From: Nakamurella sp.
GTDB lineage: Bacteria > Actinomycetota > Actinomycetes > Mycobacteriales > Nakamurellaceae
Reading direction: 5' to 3'
Assembly (NCBI GenBank): GCA_017882715.1
Contig: JADGOY010000011.1
Span: 1-43,426 of the forward strand
Length of the DNA stretch: 43,426 nt
Shown here: positions 16,701 through 25,874 of the stretch, piece after piece
How the letters are laid out: every line of letters starts with the position of its first letter
Numbering within the stretch: the first letter of the stretch is position 1
Notes under the pieces: generated by a model
Databases searched by the model: none
What the model was told of the DNA's origin: nothing
The model's input: only the letters and a program-made list of their open reading frames with translations
Position numbers and translations under genes: made by a program

Positions 16701-17939
16701 GTGGCCCCGTCCACTGCCACCGAACACATCCACGACGAGGTCCGCGAACTGATCCGCCGCCGCGGCATCGACCCCGTCACCGACCACCGTTCCACCCGGC
16801 TGTTGATCGACGAGGTGATCAGCCACTACGAGGAACGGGTGCCGGTCTCGGCCCTCCCGCCGCTGCTGGACCGGGTCGGGGCTGTGCGTCATGTCTTCGA
16901 CACGCTGGCCGGGTTCGGGCCGCTGCAGCGCTATCTCGAGGACCCCACGGTCGAGGAGATCTGGATCAACCAGCCCGGCCGGGTGTTCGTCGCCAGGCAT
17001 GGCCGCTCCGAACTCACCACCATCGTGTTCACCGGTGACGAGGTCCGCGACCTGGTCGAACGGATGCTCAAACCATCCGGACGTCGCCTCGACCTGTCCT
17101 CACCGTTCGTGGACGCGCTGCTGCCGGACGGCAGCCGACTGCACGCCGTCATCCCGGACATCACCCGCGAGTATCTGAGCCTGAACATCCGCAAGTTCGT
17201 GGTGGCCGCCAGCGGCCTGGAAGACCTGGTGACGCTCGGTACCGTCACCGCGCACGCCGCGCGGTTCCTGGAAGCGGCGGTCGCCGCCGGACTGAACATC
17301 ATTGTCGCCGGCGGCACCCAGGCGGGGAAGACCACCTTGCTCAACACGCTGATCAACTCGATCCCCGCCCGCGAGCGGGTGATCACCTGCGAAGAGGTCT
17401 TCGAACTCCGGCCGAACCTGCCCGATGTGGTCGCGATGCAGACCCGTCAGCCCAACCTCGAGGGGCACGGCGAGATCCGGCTCCGCAGGTTGGTCAAGGA
17501 GGCGCTGCGAATGCGTCCCAGCCGGATCGTGGTGGGTGAGGTGCGCCAAGAGGAATCGCTCGATCTGCTCATCGCCCTGAACTCAGGCCTTCCCGGCATG
17601 TGTTCCGTGCATGCCAACTCCGCCAGGGAGGCCGTGGTCAAGCTGTGCACCCTGCCACTGCTGGCCGGCGAGAACGTCACCGACGCTTTCGTGGTGCCCA
17701 CAGTCGCAGCGTGCGTCGACCTCGTGGTGCAGATCGGCATCGATCCGGACGGGTCCCGCCGAATCCGCGAGATCGTTGCACTGCCTGGGCGTGTCGAGGG
17801 CGGCGTGGTGGAAACCGCGGACGTCTTCACCAGCCGGGATGCTCGGTTGGTCCGGGCCGAGGGTTTTCCGCCGCACCCGGATCGGTTCGAGCAGCACGGC
17901 ATCGACTTGCCTGGCCTGCTGGCCGGCCGCTCGACATAG
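16701..17939 (+). CDS. tadA: Tad pilus secretion ATPase TadA (CpaF family)
   Basis: A 412-aa cytosolic hexameric ATPase that powers assembly of Tad/Flp pili. An N-terminal helical domain precedes the ATPase core: Walker A GGTQAGKTT (Q-A replaces the common G-S), ITCEEVFEL Asp-box region, RMRPSRIVVGEVR (Walker B), and the SVHANSAREAV His-box. The GTG start has AGGAGG ten bases upstream. No tadZ lies beside it, and tadB/tadC are found only at 40984, 23 kb downstream on the same strand. Confidence 0.94.
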   Translation: MAPSTATEHIHDEVRELIRRRGIDPVTDHRSTRLLIDEVISHYEERVPVSALPPLLDRVGAVRHVFDTLAGFGPLQRYLEDPTVEEIWINQPGRVFVARHGRSELTTIVFTGDEVRDLVERMLKPSGRRLDLSSPFVDALLPDGSRLHAVIPDITREYLSLNIRKFVVAASGLEDLVTLGTVTAHAARFLEAAVAAGLNIIVAGGTQAGKTTLLNTLINSIPARERVITCEEVFELRPNLPDVVAMQTRQPNLEGHGEIRLRRLVKEALRMRPSRIVVGEVRQEESLDLLIALNSGLPGMCSVHANSAREAVVKLCTLPLLAGENVTDAFVVPTVAACVDLVVQIGIDPDGSRRIREIVALPGRVEGGVVETADVFTSRDARLVRAEGFPPHPDRFEQHGIDLPGLLAGRST

Positions 17940-18102
17940 CGCCGCGTGCCCACCGCCGCACGACCCCAGCGGTTCACCGAGAGCTCTCCGCACGGATGGC
18001 CATCGAAGCCTGTGTGCGACTGATTCCCCAGTTCCGGACCCGCCAAGGGCCGGCGAGGGGTCCGATAGTGGCGACTCGACGGACCAGGTGGGCCCGCGAC
18101 GC

Positions 18103-18501
18103 TCAGCCCGACGAGGGCCCAGCACTCACGGCGCAGTCGAGGTACTCGGTCGCACCGATGGTCCGCAGAATCTGTCGCGCGGGAAAGGGCGCCCACGAAA
18201 CGGCCTTGTCCGACGCGAGTCGAGGTTCGGTGAGCGAGACCTCATGCCCCACGGTGTCGATGCGGCAGCCGCCTCCGGCGATCACGTTGCGCACCCAGTC
18301 GGTATCGGCGCCGTAGGTCAGCGCGAACCGGTAACCGCCGGATCGCCGGAACACATTGACCGGTGTCCGGTACTCGCGTCCGGACCGCCGACCGCGATGC
18401 GTCACCATCGCGAAGCCCGGAACCCGGCCGGCGAACAAACCAGTCACCCGATTGGTCGCAATCCGGTTGAACCGAGCGATCTTCTTCGGCAGGGTCACCA
18501 T
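18103..18501 (-). CDS. Nitroreductase/deazaflavin-dependent (F420) oxidoreductase family protein
   Basis: A 132-aa small split-barrel protein of the deazaflavin-dependent nitroreductase family. Visible are FNRIATNRVTG, the VTHRGRRSGREYRTPVNVF segment typical of the family, and YGADTDWVRNVIAGGGCRI. Members use F420H2, and many have unknown substrates. The start ATG 18501 has GAGGGAG upstream; the longer frame to 18633 is less likely. It is divergent from trmO. Confidence 0.88.
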   Translation of the reverse strand: MVTLPKKIARFNRIATNRVTGLFAGRVPGFAMVTHRGRRSGREYRTPVNVFRRSGGYRFALTYGADTDWVRNVIAGGGCRIDTVGHEVSLTEPRLASDKAVSWAPFPARQILRTIGATEYLDCAVSAGPSSG

Positions 18502-18613
18502 TGGCTCCCTCGTCTCGGGCGGCCTCATCGGCTTCACCCCGACGAATATCACCACAGGCACTGCGACCGGCACTGGGCGCCCCCGCCGGTCGCCGATGGA
18601 CCGAGTTCTCTTG

Positions 18614-18650
18614 CACAAGATGAGAGGACACAAGATGAGAGGATGAGAGG
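18614..18650 (+). repeat. 15-bp tandem repeat at the trmO ribosome binding site
   Basis: CACAAGATGAGAGGA occurs twice in tandem (18614-18628, 18629-18643) followed by a partial third copy TGAGAGG. Each copy carries a GAGAGG Shine-Dalgarno-like core. The repeats also form a tiny reading frame (ATG 18620, MRGHKMRG, stop 18644-18646) just before the trmO start. Confidence 0.8.
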
Positions 18651-18656
18651 CGAGTC

Positions 18657-19067
18657 ATGACCCGGTACGTGATAGACCCCATTGGTTGGGTGGAATCTCC
18701 GCTGGTCGACCTCGACCTCGCCCCGCGACAGGGTGACGAGGGGGCGCCGGACGCCTGGCTCGTGTTCGGTCAGCAGGCACGCTTGGGTATTCGGGATTTC
18801 ACCGTCGGCACCGAGATCATCGTGTTGACGTGGCTCGATCGCGCGCGCCGCACGGTGCTGGCCGTCCATCCGCGCGGTGACCAAGACCAACCCCTGCGCG
18901 GAGTGTTCAGCACTCGGTCCCCCGACCGACCGAATCCCATCGGGCTGCACACCGTGCAGATCGTCGAGATCGACGACATCAGGATCCTCGTACGGAACCT
19001 TGAGGCCCTGAATGGAACGCCCATCATCGACGTCAAGCCCGTCCTGGAGCCACTGGGCGAACGGTAA
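18657..19067 (+). CDS. trmO: tRNA (adenine(37)-N6)-methyltransferase TrmO-like
   Basis: A 136-aa protein of the TrmO/YaeB (UPF0066) family, which N6-methylates t6A37 of tRNA-Thr(GGU) using S-adenosylmethionine. The signature GVFSTRSPDRPNPIGL is complete, preceded by the IGWVESPL start and followed by NLEALNGTPIIDVKP. It is a short form: the C-terminal extension found in E. coli TrmO is absent, as in many actinobacteria and archaea. The ATG start has GAGAGG upstream, within a tandem repeat. Confidence 0.9.
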   Translation: MTRYVIDPIGWVESPLVDLDLAPRQGDEGAPDAWLVFGQQARLGIRDFTVGTEIIVLTWLDRARRTVLAVHPRGDQDQPLRGVFSTRSPDRPNPIGLHTVQIVEIDDIRILVRNLEALNGTPIIDVKPVLEPLGER

Positions 19068-19212
19068 CCGGAGCAGAACGACGGTTCACCTCCGTCCACC
19101 ATCAGGTGTATTGCAGTCACGCCGGGTCATTGCGGCGATTCAGACGCCGAATGCCCGCCGTGCGGAGGCATCCTGGAAGCCTGACGAGGATGAGCAGTGA
19201 CGGCCGGGGTGA

Positions 19213-20523
19213 ATGGGGGTGGTGGCTGTGCGTCGAATAGCTTTCTCGGCCACCGCCATCCTGGCTGCCGTCCTGCTGGCCGCCTGTACGGGACCGACAA
19301 CCCCGATCGCTTCGTTGGCCGGACAGACCGGCCCGGTGTCCACGGTCGCGTCCACCCAGGCCACGGGAGGGGAGACGGTCCCGCCGTCGACCGCGTCCGT
19401 CACCCCCTCGAGCAGCGCAAAGCCCACGCCCACAGAGAAGCCCCCGGTTGCTGTGGTCAGCTCCAACCCGGCGTTCGGGGCCGGCGATCTGTCCCCGACA
19501 GGTCCACTCGCGATCAGCGTGGCCCAGGGCACGATCACCTCCCTGCAATTCACGGACCCGCAGGGCGAGCCGGTCAACGGGACCACCGCGCCCAACGGAT
19601 CGACGTGGACGCTCGCCGAGCCACTGGGTTACGGAAAGACCTACAAGATGACGGGCATCGCGACGGGCACCGACGGTAAGGCTGTCCCGTTCACCGGCAC
19701 GTTCAGCACAGTGACACCCGTCGACGAGGTCACCACCGGCATCTCCCCTGACGCCGGGACGGTGGTCGGGGTGGCCGCCCCCGTCATCGTCTCGTTCGGG
19801 TACGCACCGGCCGACCGCGCCCTCGTCGAGAGCCACGTGCGCGTCACCACCACTCCGCAGGTCGAAGGTGCGTGGGCGTGGATCAGACACGACGGACAGG
19901 ATCACCCGTCGCTGGACTGGCGTCCCAAGGACTACTGGCCCTCCGGTACGCAGGTGCACGTCGAATCCGACATGTACGGCCTCGATTTCGGCGGCGGCTA
20001 TTTCGGCGGCGACAACGCAGTCAGCGACTTCACCATCGGGCGCAACCAGGTGGTTCTGGCCGACGCGCAGGCCTTTCAGATCGTGGTTCAACGAGATGGT
20101 CAGACGGTGGCTACGTATCCGGCCTCCTTCGGCAGCGGCGACGACATCGGAGACCCGAACCGGGTCACCCGGTCCGGCATCCACGTGGTCAGCTCCAAGG
20201 AGGAAACCACCAAGATGAGCAACCCGGCCTACGGCTACACCGATGTCATCGAGCACTGGGCCGTGCGGATCAGCGACAACGGCGAGTTCATCCACCAGAA
20301 CCAGGGCACGGTGGACGACCAGGGCAATACGAATGTCAGCCACGGGTGCATCAACCTGTCGGCGGAAAACGCCGAGGAATACTTCAATTCCGCCATCTAC
20401 GGCGATCCCGTCGAGGTGACCGGCACCAGTGTCCCGCTGTCCTCCGACGACGGGGACCTCTACGACTGGGCCATTCCCTGGGATCAGTGGCTGACCATGT
20501 CCAGCGGCGCCGCCAACCACTGA
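19213..20523 (+). CDS. L,D-transpeptidase lipoprotein (Ldt type with Ig-like domains)
   Basis: A 436-aa exported lipoprotein that forms 3-3 cross-links in peptidoglycan. The lipobox is LLAAC, with Cys25 lipidated. A Thr/Ser/Pro-rich linker leads to two Ig-like domains (about 75-265), then the YkuD catalytic domain. The active site is SHGCINLS with H377 and C379. The C-terminal extension ends YDWAIPWDQWLTMSSG, as in mycobacterial LdtB-like enzymes. The start ATG 19213 is followed by several in-frame GTGs that could also serve. The flanking IS relic begins about 120 bp downstream. Confidence 0.94.
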   Translation: MGVVAVRRIAFSATAILAAVLLAACTGPTTPIASLAGQTGPVSTVASTQATGGETVPPSTASVTPSSSAKPTPTEKPPVAVVSSNPAFGAGDLSPTGPLAISVAQGTITSLQFTDPQGEPVNGTTAPNGSTWTLAEPLGYGKTYKMTGIATGTDGKAVPFTGTFSTVTPVDEVTTGISPDAGTVVGVAAPVIVSFGYAPADRALVESHVRVTTTPQVEGAWAWIRHDGQDHPSLDWRPKDYWPSGTQVHVESDMYGLDFGGGYFGGDNAVSDFTIGRNQVVLADAQAFQIVVQRDGQTVATYPASFGSGDDIGDPNRVTRSGIHVVSSKEETTKMSNPAYGYTDVIEHWAVRISDNGEFIHQNQGTVDDQGNTNVSHGCINLSAENAEEYFNSAIYGDPVEVTGTSVPLSSDDGDLYDWAIPWDQWLTMSSGAANH

Positions 20524-20639
20524 CCGTCCGTCCGGGGTCGAAGACTCAGGTGGCGTATGCGTCGTGGTGTCGTAGCCAGGCCATCATCGGGCTGTCGCTG
20601 CGCCCACGGACAGCGACTCGCGCCCGCCGGAGGACTATG

Positions 20640-21211
20640 GCGGGGTGAGGTGGTGTACTGCGTGGACGAGAAGTCGCAGGTCCAGACATTGACCCGGGCG
20701 CAGCCAGCGTTTCCATCATCTCCGACATGCCGGAGAAACGGAACTAGGACTCCGTCCGGCACCGCCCTACGAGTCCGGGGGCACCTCCCGCTCGCGGGGA
20801 GTCGCGGCGTTCAACACCGCCCACGGCACGGTGATCAGCAGCCTGCAGCGACGGCACCGTACCGATCGAGTTCGGCAAACTATTCCTGGCCAAGATCGAC
20901 TCCGCAGTCGCGGCAGACCTGGCCGTTCATCTGGTCTGCGACAACTACGGCACCCACAAGACCCCGGCGATCCGCAAATGGCTGGCCGACCACCCGCGGT
21001 TCGACATGCATTTCACCCCCACTCATTCCAGCTGGATCAACCAGGTCGAGCGGTGGTTCGCCCACATCGCAGACGAATTGATCCGCCGCGGCGACCACCG
21101 CTCCGTCCAGCCGTCCAGGTACTGGAAGCCGACATCCGCGCCTGCGTCAAAGCCTGGAACAACGACCCGAAGCCCTTCATCTGGACCAAAACCGCTGAGA
21201 AGATCGCCTGA
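20640..21211 (+). pseudogene. IS630-family transposase relic
   Basis: C-terminal part of an IS630-type DDE transposase, broken across frames. One frame gives EVVYCVDEKSQVQTLTRAQP. After shifts, others give AKIDSAVAADLAVHLVCDNYGTHKTPAIRKWL and FTPTHSSWINQVERWFAHIADELIRRG, and the last gives VLEADIRACVKAWNNDPKPFIWTKTAEKIA. The N-terminal DNA-binding half and the terminal inverted repeats are not seen. It marks the left edge of the accessory island and ends 40 bp from the convergent GTPase gene. Confidence 0.85.
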
Positions 21212-21250
21212 ATCGGACGACTTGTGCAGAGGGTCAAGGCGCGGGGACAC

Positions 21251-23731
21251 TTAAGCGATGCGGTCTTCAAACACCGCCGTGGGAGTCGGTGGGGTGTTCA
21301 GCCTCAGACCAAGACCAAGATTCTGCAAACCATCAACGGCTGCGCTGAGCTTTCGCGCACCGGCCTCGATAGCCGAGAGTCCAGCCGCAACTTGCGCTGC
21401 ACCGCCATCGAAATCGCCCGGCCAGACCTCTTGCCGGATGGGGCCGCAGAGCCGCACGTAGTCATATTCACTCTTGTCCGACTCCATCGCAGTGTCAAAG
21501 AACAGGTCGACGGCGGCAGCCAATGTGCGTGGCATGAGCCTCGCCTCGGCTAGCAGCGCCTTTTCCAGATCCGCGATGCAAGCATCGACATTACGGACGA
21601 TTTCGTCGGTTAATGTATTCGCGGTCCAACCACCGCTCACCGGGCTACCATGGGGCGCCCCCTGTGAGGGGGCACTGGACTGCGCCCACCAATCGTTTTC
21701 GGTCAGGAATCCGGAAACCGGGATTGGCGAGCCGAGCGCCGCACCAACCGAATCTGCGGCAACGCCCGCAGCCGCCTTTGCGGCGTCTTTCACAATACCT
21801 CCGGGGACGCCGCTGAATTGCGGTGAGTCGTAACGAATATTGCGCAGTATCGGCCGAGTGACCCGCAGGACGATGCTTCCGTAATTAACCTTGAGTTGCA
21901 GGAGTTCGCTGATTGCGGGCGATAAGAACTGCGCTCTTCTGGTCCGCGCCGTCAGCTCCAGTTGCGGCAAAGCATCCGGTCTGTTAGGAACGAGTTCGTC
22001 CGTCAAACGAACCCGGAGCTTTTCGGCTATTTCCTCCCAAAGTCGACGGACCGCGGCCTCAAGGGAGAGATCTATACGACCGAAAATCCTGGCGACCTCT
22101 GCGCGGGCACTGTTGTACTCGTTCTGCCTCACCTCGGGACCACGCACGGCAATTGCGTTGTGCAGCTCATCCAACCAGATCTGTCGACTACCCCGCCCGA
22201 AACCGCCGTTGATCCAAGCGCGTGCTTCCTCCGTCGCGGTTTTGATTCCCTGAGTCAGTTCGGCGTCGGTATCGCCTGCCGCCACACGACGATCATAGTC
22301 GTCACGAAGGTCTCGCAGTCCTCTCCCGAGTGCATCACGCAGTTTCTCGGCGCGATCCACAAGAAGCTGTTCTTGGTCGGGAAGACCGGCCTGCCAATTT
22401 TCGACTTCTTCCACAAGTCTGTCTGCCAGGATACGGAGGTCAGTGCTCACTCCGTTAACCACGTCCAGCGCGAGCCCAACTGCGGCCCGATCCATCTCCG
22501 CCAACCTTGTCGCCAGGTGCTCTAAAGCCGGATGCATGACGTTATCCATCGCACTCGTTGCCACACTCACGTCGGAGACAGCAACGCGGATTCCGCGGAG
22601 CTTGACCCTTTCCTTAATGGTGGACAGCGCATTCTTGAAAGCTTCCGGATGCTGGGAAACAAGATCCGGATTTATAATCACAATTACAAAATCGTTCAGC
22701 CCCACGCCGCCACGAGCGGCGTCCGCTGAGTCAAGTGTGTTGTCGTCTTCGGTGGTAAAGAATGCGTCCTTGGCTGTCGGCCGCTTGACCATCAGCAGTA
22801 GGTCGACTTCGTTCTTCAGCTGATTCAGGAACTGCTTGTCGACGTCGAGGCCGGCCTCGCCCGAACCTGGGAGATCGATCAGGCCCAGATCCCGGACATT
22901 CAGGTTGGGGAAGCGGTGCTCGATTCTCACGCTCTTTACTGCATGGTAAGGACGTGATTCCTCGGTAGATCCGGCGTCAAGGGGGTAGGCCACATATGGA
23001 CGCAAGTCGAACTGAGTCAGGTGCAGCGGTTCGGACCTGTGCAGCAGTCCCTCGTAGCCAGCGAACGTCGCCTGCGCGATCCGCAGCTTGTCCACGTAGC
23101 GTTGGTCGCCGTAGACCTTGGTGAGCGGTGGATAACGGTACCCGCGGAACTCAGCGGCAGTGGTCGGAACAGGGTCAAGGCCCGAGGCGTGGTGCAGACC
23201 CGTCAAGTATGAGTCTCGAAAGGACCCCCAATTGTGCAAATCCACGGTGGCGGTAAATTCGCCAGTAACATGATAGATTCGGCTGGGGGCTGCGGTTGTT
23301 GGGTTGTGCGCCGAGGATGGAATGACGCTTTCGGGGAGGCCCGTGATCGTCCGAAGAAGCGTGCTCTTCCCTGACTTAGTCGTGCCGACGACTCCCAGAT
23401 TGACCGTGTCGCGCTGGACGCGGTGTTGCACGGACGACACGAGGTCGCCGGCCTCTGCAAGGCGCCGTCGGAGATCCCCGCAGGAACCCATGTGTCCGCG
23501 TTCGCTTCCACTCAGCAGCGCAGATATCGAGTCCGCGAACTTTGTCTGATTTGATGTGCGATTACTTAGCGCGCGTACGGATCGCTCCGACTCTTCGAGG
23601 GCGCCGACCAGAGCTTCGAAATCGCTTTCCAGAGCGGTTTGAGCCGCGACCAATTGTTCGACAAAGCCGCGTTGGCTCCGCCGCCGATCGAGAGCCTTGG
23701 AAATTCGGCTCGGGATGTTATCAACAACCAC
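21251..23731 (-). CDS. Dynamin-like large GTPase
   Basis: An 826-aa protein. An N-terminal helical segment (1-105) precedes a GTPase domain: P-loop GTTKSGKS at 116-123, G3 LIDLPGSGE around 285-292, and a G4-position INPD at 353-356 in place of the usual T/NKxD. Long charged helices (about 430-640) form a likely stalk. A Gly/Ala-rich weakly hydrophobic patch (about 650-690) could be a membrane paddle. This order fits bacterial dynamin-like proteins, which remodel membranes; some act in phage defence. GTG start with GAGGAGG. It is last in the operon, 60 bp after the kinase gene. Base composition is lower in GC than the flanks. Confidence 0.78.
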   Translation of the reverse strand: MVVDNIPSRISKALDRRRSQRGFVEQLVAAQTALESDFEALVGALEESERSVRALSNRTSNQTKFADSISALLSGSERGHMGSCGDLRRRLAEAGDLVSSVQHRVQRDTVNLGVVGTTKSGKSTLLRTITGLPESVIPSSAHNPTTAAPSRIYHVTGEFTATVDLHNWGSFRDSYLTGLHHASGLDPVPTTAAEFRGYRYPPLTKVYGDQRYVDKLRIAQATFAGYEGLLHRSEPLHLTQFDLRPYVAYPLDAGSTEESRPYHAVKSVRIEHRFPNLNVRDLGLIDLPGSGEAGLDVDKQFLNQLKNEVDLLLMVKRPTAKDAFFTTEDDNTLDSADAARGGVGLNDFVIVIINPDLVSQHPEAFKNALSTIKERVKLRGIRVAVSDVSVATSAMDNVMHPALEHLATRLAEMDRAAVGLALDVVNGVSTDLRILADRLVEEVENWQAGLPDQEQLLVDRAEKLRDALGRGLRDLRDDYDRRVAAGDTDAELTQGIKTATEEARAWINGGFGRGSRQIWLDELHNAIAVRGPEVRQNEYNSARAEVARIFGRIDLSLEAAVRRLWEEIAEKLRVRLTDELVPNRPDALPQLELTARTRRAQFLSPAISELLQLKVNYGSIVLRVTRPILRNIRYDSPQFSGVPGGIVKDAAKAAAGVAADSVGAALGSPIPVSGFLTENDWWAQSSAPSQGAPHGSPVSGGWTANTLTDEIVRNVDACIADLEKALLAEARLMPRTLAAAVDLFFDTAMESDKSEYDYVRLCGPIRQEVWPGDFDGGAAQVAAGLSAIEAGARKLSAAVDGLQNLGLGLRLNTPPTPTAVFEDRIA

Positions 23732-23791
23732 GGCGATTCCTCCTCATGGCTGGTGCTCTGAAATGGGGCTGACGTGAATTCGTGTGCAGCC

Positions 23792-25075
23792 TCATCGACG
23801 TCGACCCTTGTATCTGCGACTGCTCATGACAGTCAACGTCACCAGGAGCACGACGGCGAAGGTTGCGAAGAACACAGCCGTTTCGTTAGCTCGCTTGGCT
23901 GTGCTCGCCACGGCTCCCGTGACTACCCCTGCCACCACCAGCGCAGTTAGCAATGCGGCGGTGATTGTCCACCACACTGATGATTGTGGATGATCGGGTA
24001 TCGGCGGCCCTTTTCGTTGGTTCGATTGTTGGCGGTCGGGTACCGGTCCAGTCCCGGTCCACCAAGCGCCGGGCGGTGACTGCACGCCGGGCTGCGCGCT
24101 AGTGACGTGCGGCGGACCCGACGGGATCCGCTTCTGTTCCTCGCGCGCCGGGGTCGCGACCGGCGGAACCCACCAGTTCGATTCTGTCAGGAGCGGCTCG
24201 AGCGGGCCTGGGGGTGCCCAATTCGGCTCACAAAAGGACTTGAGACGTGTTGTCAACTCCGAGAGCCTTGAATCTCGGACCATCTCCACCCGATTCCACG
24301 CCGAGCTCTGGAAGGGATACCGGAAGTCATCTCTCCGGAACAACAAGTTCTCGCCGTTGTAGAGTTCGTACCAATGCTGGGTGCTCTTGGAGAGCGCCAC
24401 GAGCGATGTATAGATAACCATCCCTGAGAAGGTGTCCATCCATGGACCCCACGGCCGGTCGATCCGCTGGTAGTTTGGGTGCCCCCATTCGTGGGGTGCC
24501 GGCTCGCCAGCGAGCGGTTGGACCCAAACACCATCGAAGTCGACGAGCCGGATATCACCGGACGGGCCAACAAGAACGTTTCCGTGCTGGAGATCACCGT
24601 GCGCGAAACCTGAGAATTGGAGTTGGCCGACGACAGCCCGCCACGACTCAGCCAGCTTTGCGAGCGCTATAGCGTCGCTCATTTGAACCAGGTTTGCTAC
24701 GTACTTGTCCAGAGTCAGCCCGCGAACCCATTGCATTCGGATCATCGGCAGCGGCCGACCGCCGACCGTTATCGCTTCGTCGATCCATTCTGCAGTTGCC
24801 AAAGAATGCGTCAGGCTCCCGCCGGTGAGATAGGGGTGGATAGCGGTGTAACGGCCCCTGCTCGAGGCGTCGTCGCGGGTAAAGAACCGCAGAGCCTGTT
24901 CGACGCCGTTGACCTGCGCCTTGAATACCACGGCCGTGCTACCAGGAATTCCGAGCGGCATTCCGAGCTTTGTGTGTTCGAACTGCGCATTCTTGAAATC
25001 CCTGATGTTGAACGCGCGATCAGGATTCTGTAACGCAATTGCGTAGTCACCTGCACTCGGAAATGATGTGTTCAT
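23792..25075 (-). CDS. Membrane-anchored protein kinase of the vWA/PP2C/kinase triad
   Basis: A 427-aa protein. Residues about 30-290 form a kinase domain: glycine-rich-like loop LGIPGSTAVV, then ALRFFTRD in the beta-3 position, where Arg63 replaces the usual Lys. The catalytic loop is HGDLQHGN at 159-166, and the metal loop is DFDG at 179-182. A proline-rich linker leads to two C-terminal transmembrane helices (about 368-391 and 398-418). The sequence belongs to the kinase family found beside vWA and PP2C genes in TerY-P-type systems. Its ATG overlaps the PP2C stop (ATGA), so translation is coupled. Confidence 0.85.
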   Translation of the reverse strand: MNTSFPSAGDYAIALQNPDRAFNIRDFKNAQFEHTKLGMPLGIPGSTAVVFKAQVNGVEQALRFFTRDDASSRGRYTAIHPYLTGGSLTHSLATAEWIDEAITVGGRPLPMIRMQWVRGLTLDKYVANLVQMSDAIALAKLAESWRAVVGQLQFSGFAHGDLQHGNVLVGPSGDIRLVDFDGVWVQPLAGEPAPHEWGHPNYQRIDRPWGPWMDTFSGMVIYTSLVALSKSTQHWYELYNGENLLFRRDDFRYPFQSSAWNRVEMVRDSRLSELTTRLKSFCEPNWAPPGPLEPLLTESNWWVPPVATPAREEQKRIPSGPPHVTSAQPGVQSPPGAWWTGTGPVPDRQQSNQRKGPPIPDHPQSSVWWTITAALLTALVVAGVVTGAVASTAKRANETAVFFATFAVVLLVTLTVMSSRRYKGRRR

Positions 25076-25869
25076 GGGAACACAACCAGTTCGGCGGCCG
25101 TCGTCATGTCGATATTTATGCGCAAGAGTGTGACATCGTCATTCTCCAGTTCCGCCGAATTGCGCAGATCACTGACCAGCCGGCGGAACACAAACCAGTT
25201 ATCCAGGTCCCCCAACAATCTCCAAAGCTTCCGATCGTCCCCGTTCGATCGCGACAGCATCCAATGCGCCAACGCATCTGTCGCCATGAACAACATGTCA
25301 CCCGGTATCAGTTGTCCTGCAGCGAATCGGAGGTCGCGTGTCATCTGACTTAGCCGGACGGGCAATGTGTAGGCCAGGTCAGGTGCTAAACCGAACTCCG
25401 ACGGCCGAATCGGTGGGAAATGGGTGACCAATTCATCTCCGCGAACATGGAAAAGTATCGAATCGCCTAGGGCGACCGCATTCCAGGACAACCCCGATGA
25501 GCGCCTTACGAGTTCACAGCCGAGTAGCGTTGCGTAGGAACCCTCAGCGCGGAATTTGCGTTCGGACCAGGGGTTCGCAAAACTCGTTGGCGCAATGGCC
25601 TTCCAGTGTTCTTGTAGAAGTTCGAACCACGCCCTCATTGCGGCAGGAGCGAGCGCAGGACGTTCGCTCTCGCTGATGAAGGATGCGACTAGTATCCGCA
25701 CCCATTTCAACGAATCATATGCCGCTGTCGCACCATCGGAGATAACAAAGCGCGGTGCCGACCCGGTGCTCGGGTCACCGAAGTGACCCGCTGCCCCGTC
25801 CTCCCATTCCTCTGGAGCGTTGCCTGCTTTGTGTTCTGCAAAGGCCACAGCCCTGAGCGACGTCATCAT
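25072..25869 (-). CDS. PP2C-family protein phosphatase
   Basis: A 265-aa metal-dependent Ser/Thr phosphatase. Metal-binding acidic motifs are in order: EDGA (23-26), FVISDGAT (D45-G46), ALGDS (G135-D136), MATDALA (D198) and ENDDVTLL (D244-D245). All key Asp positions look intact, so the enzyme should be active. It most likely reverses phosphorylation by the downstream kinase. It starts five bases after the vWA stop codon and its own stop overlaps the kinase start. Confidence 0.88.
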   Translation of the reverse strand: MMTSLRAVAFAEHKAGNAPEEWEDGAAGHFGDPSTGSAPRFVISDGATAAYDSLKWVRILVASFISESERPALAPAAMRAWFELLQEHWKAIAPTSFANPWSERKFRAEGSYATLLGCELVRRSSGLSWNAVALGDSILFHVRGDELVTHFPPIRPSEFGLAPDLAYTLPVRLSQMTRDLRFAAGQLIPGDMLFMATDALAHWMLSRSNGDDRKLWRLLGDLDNWFVFRRLVSDLRNSAELENDDVTLLRINIDMTTAAELVVFP

Positions 25870-25874
25870 GACTC

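Noticed and set aside
20557-21081. A 174-codon frame as an intact gene
   Set aside because: Only its middle resembles IS630 transposase before the match moves to other frames, so it is part of the relic.
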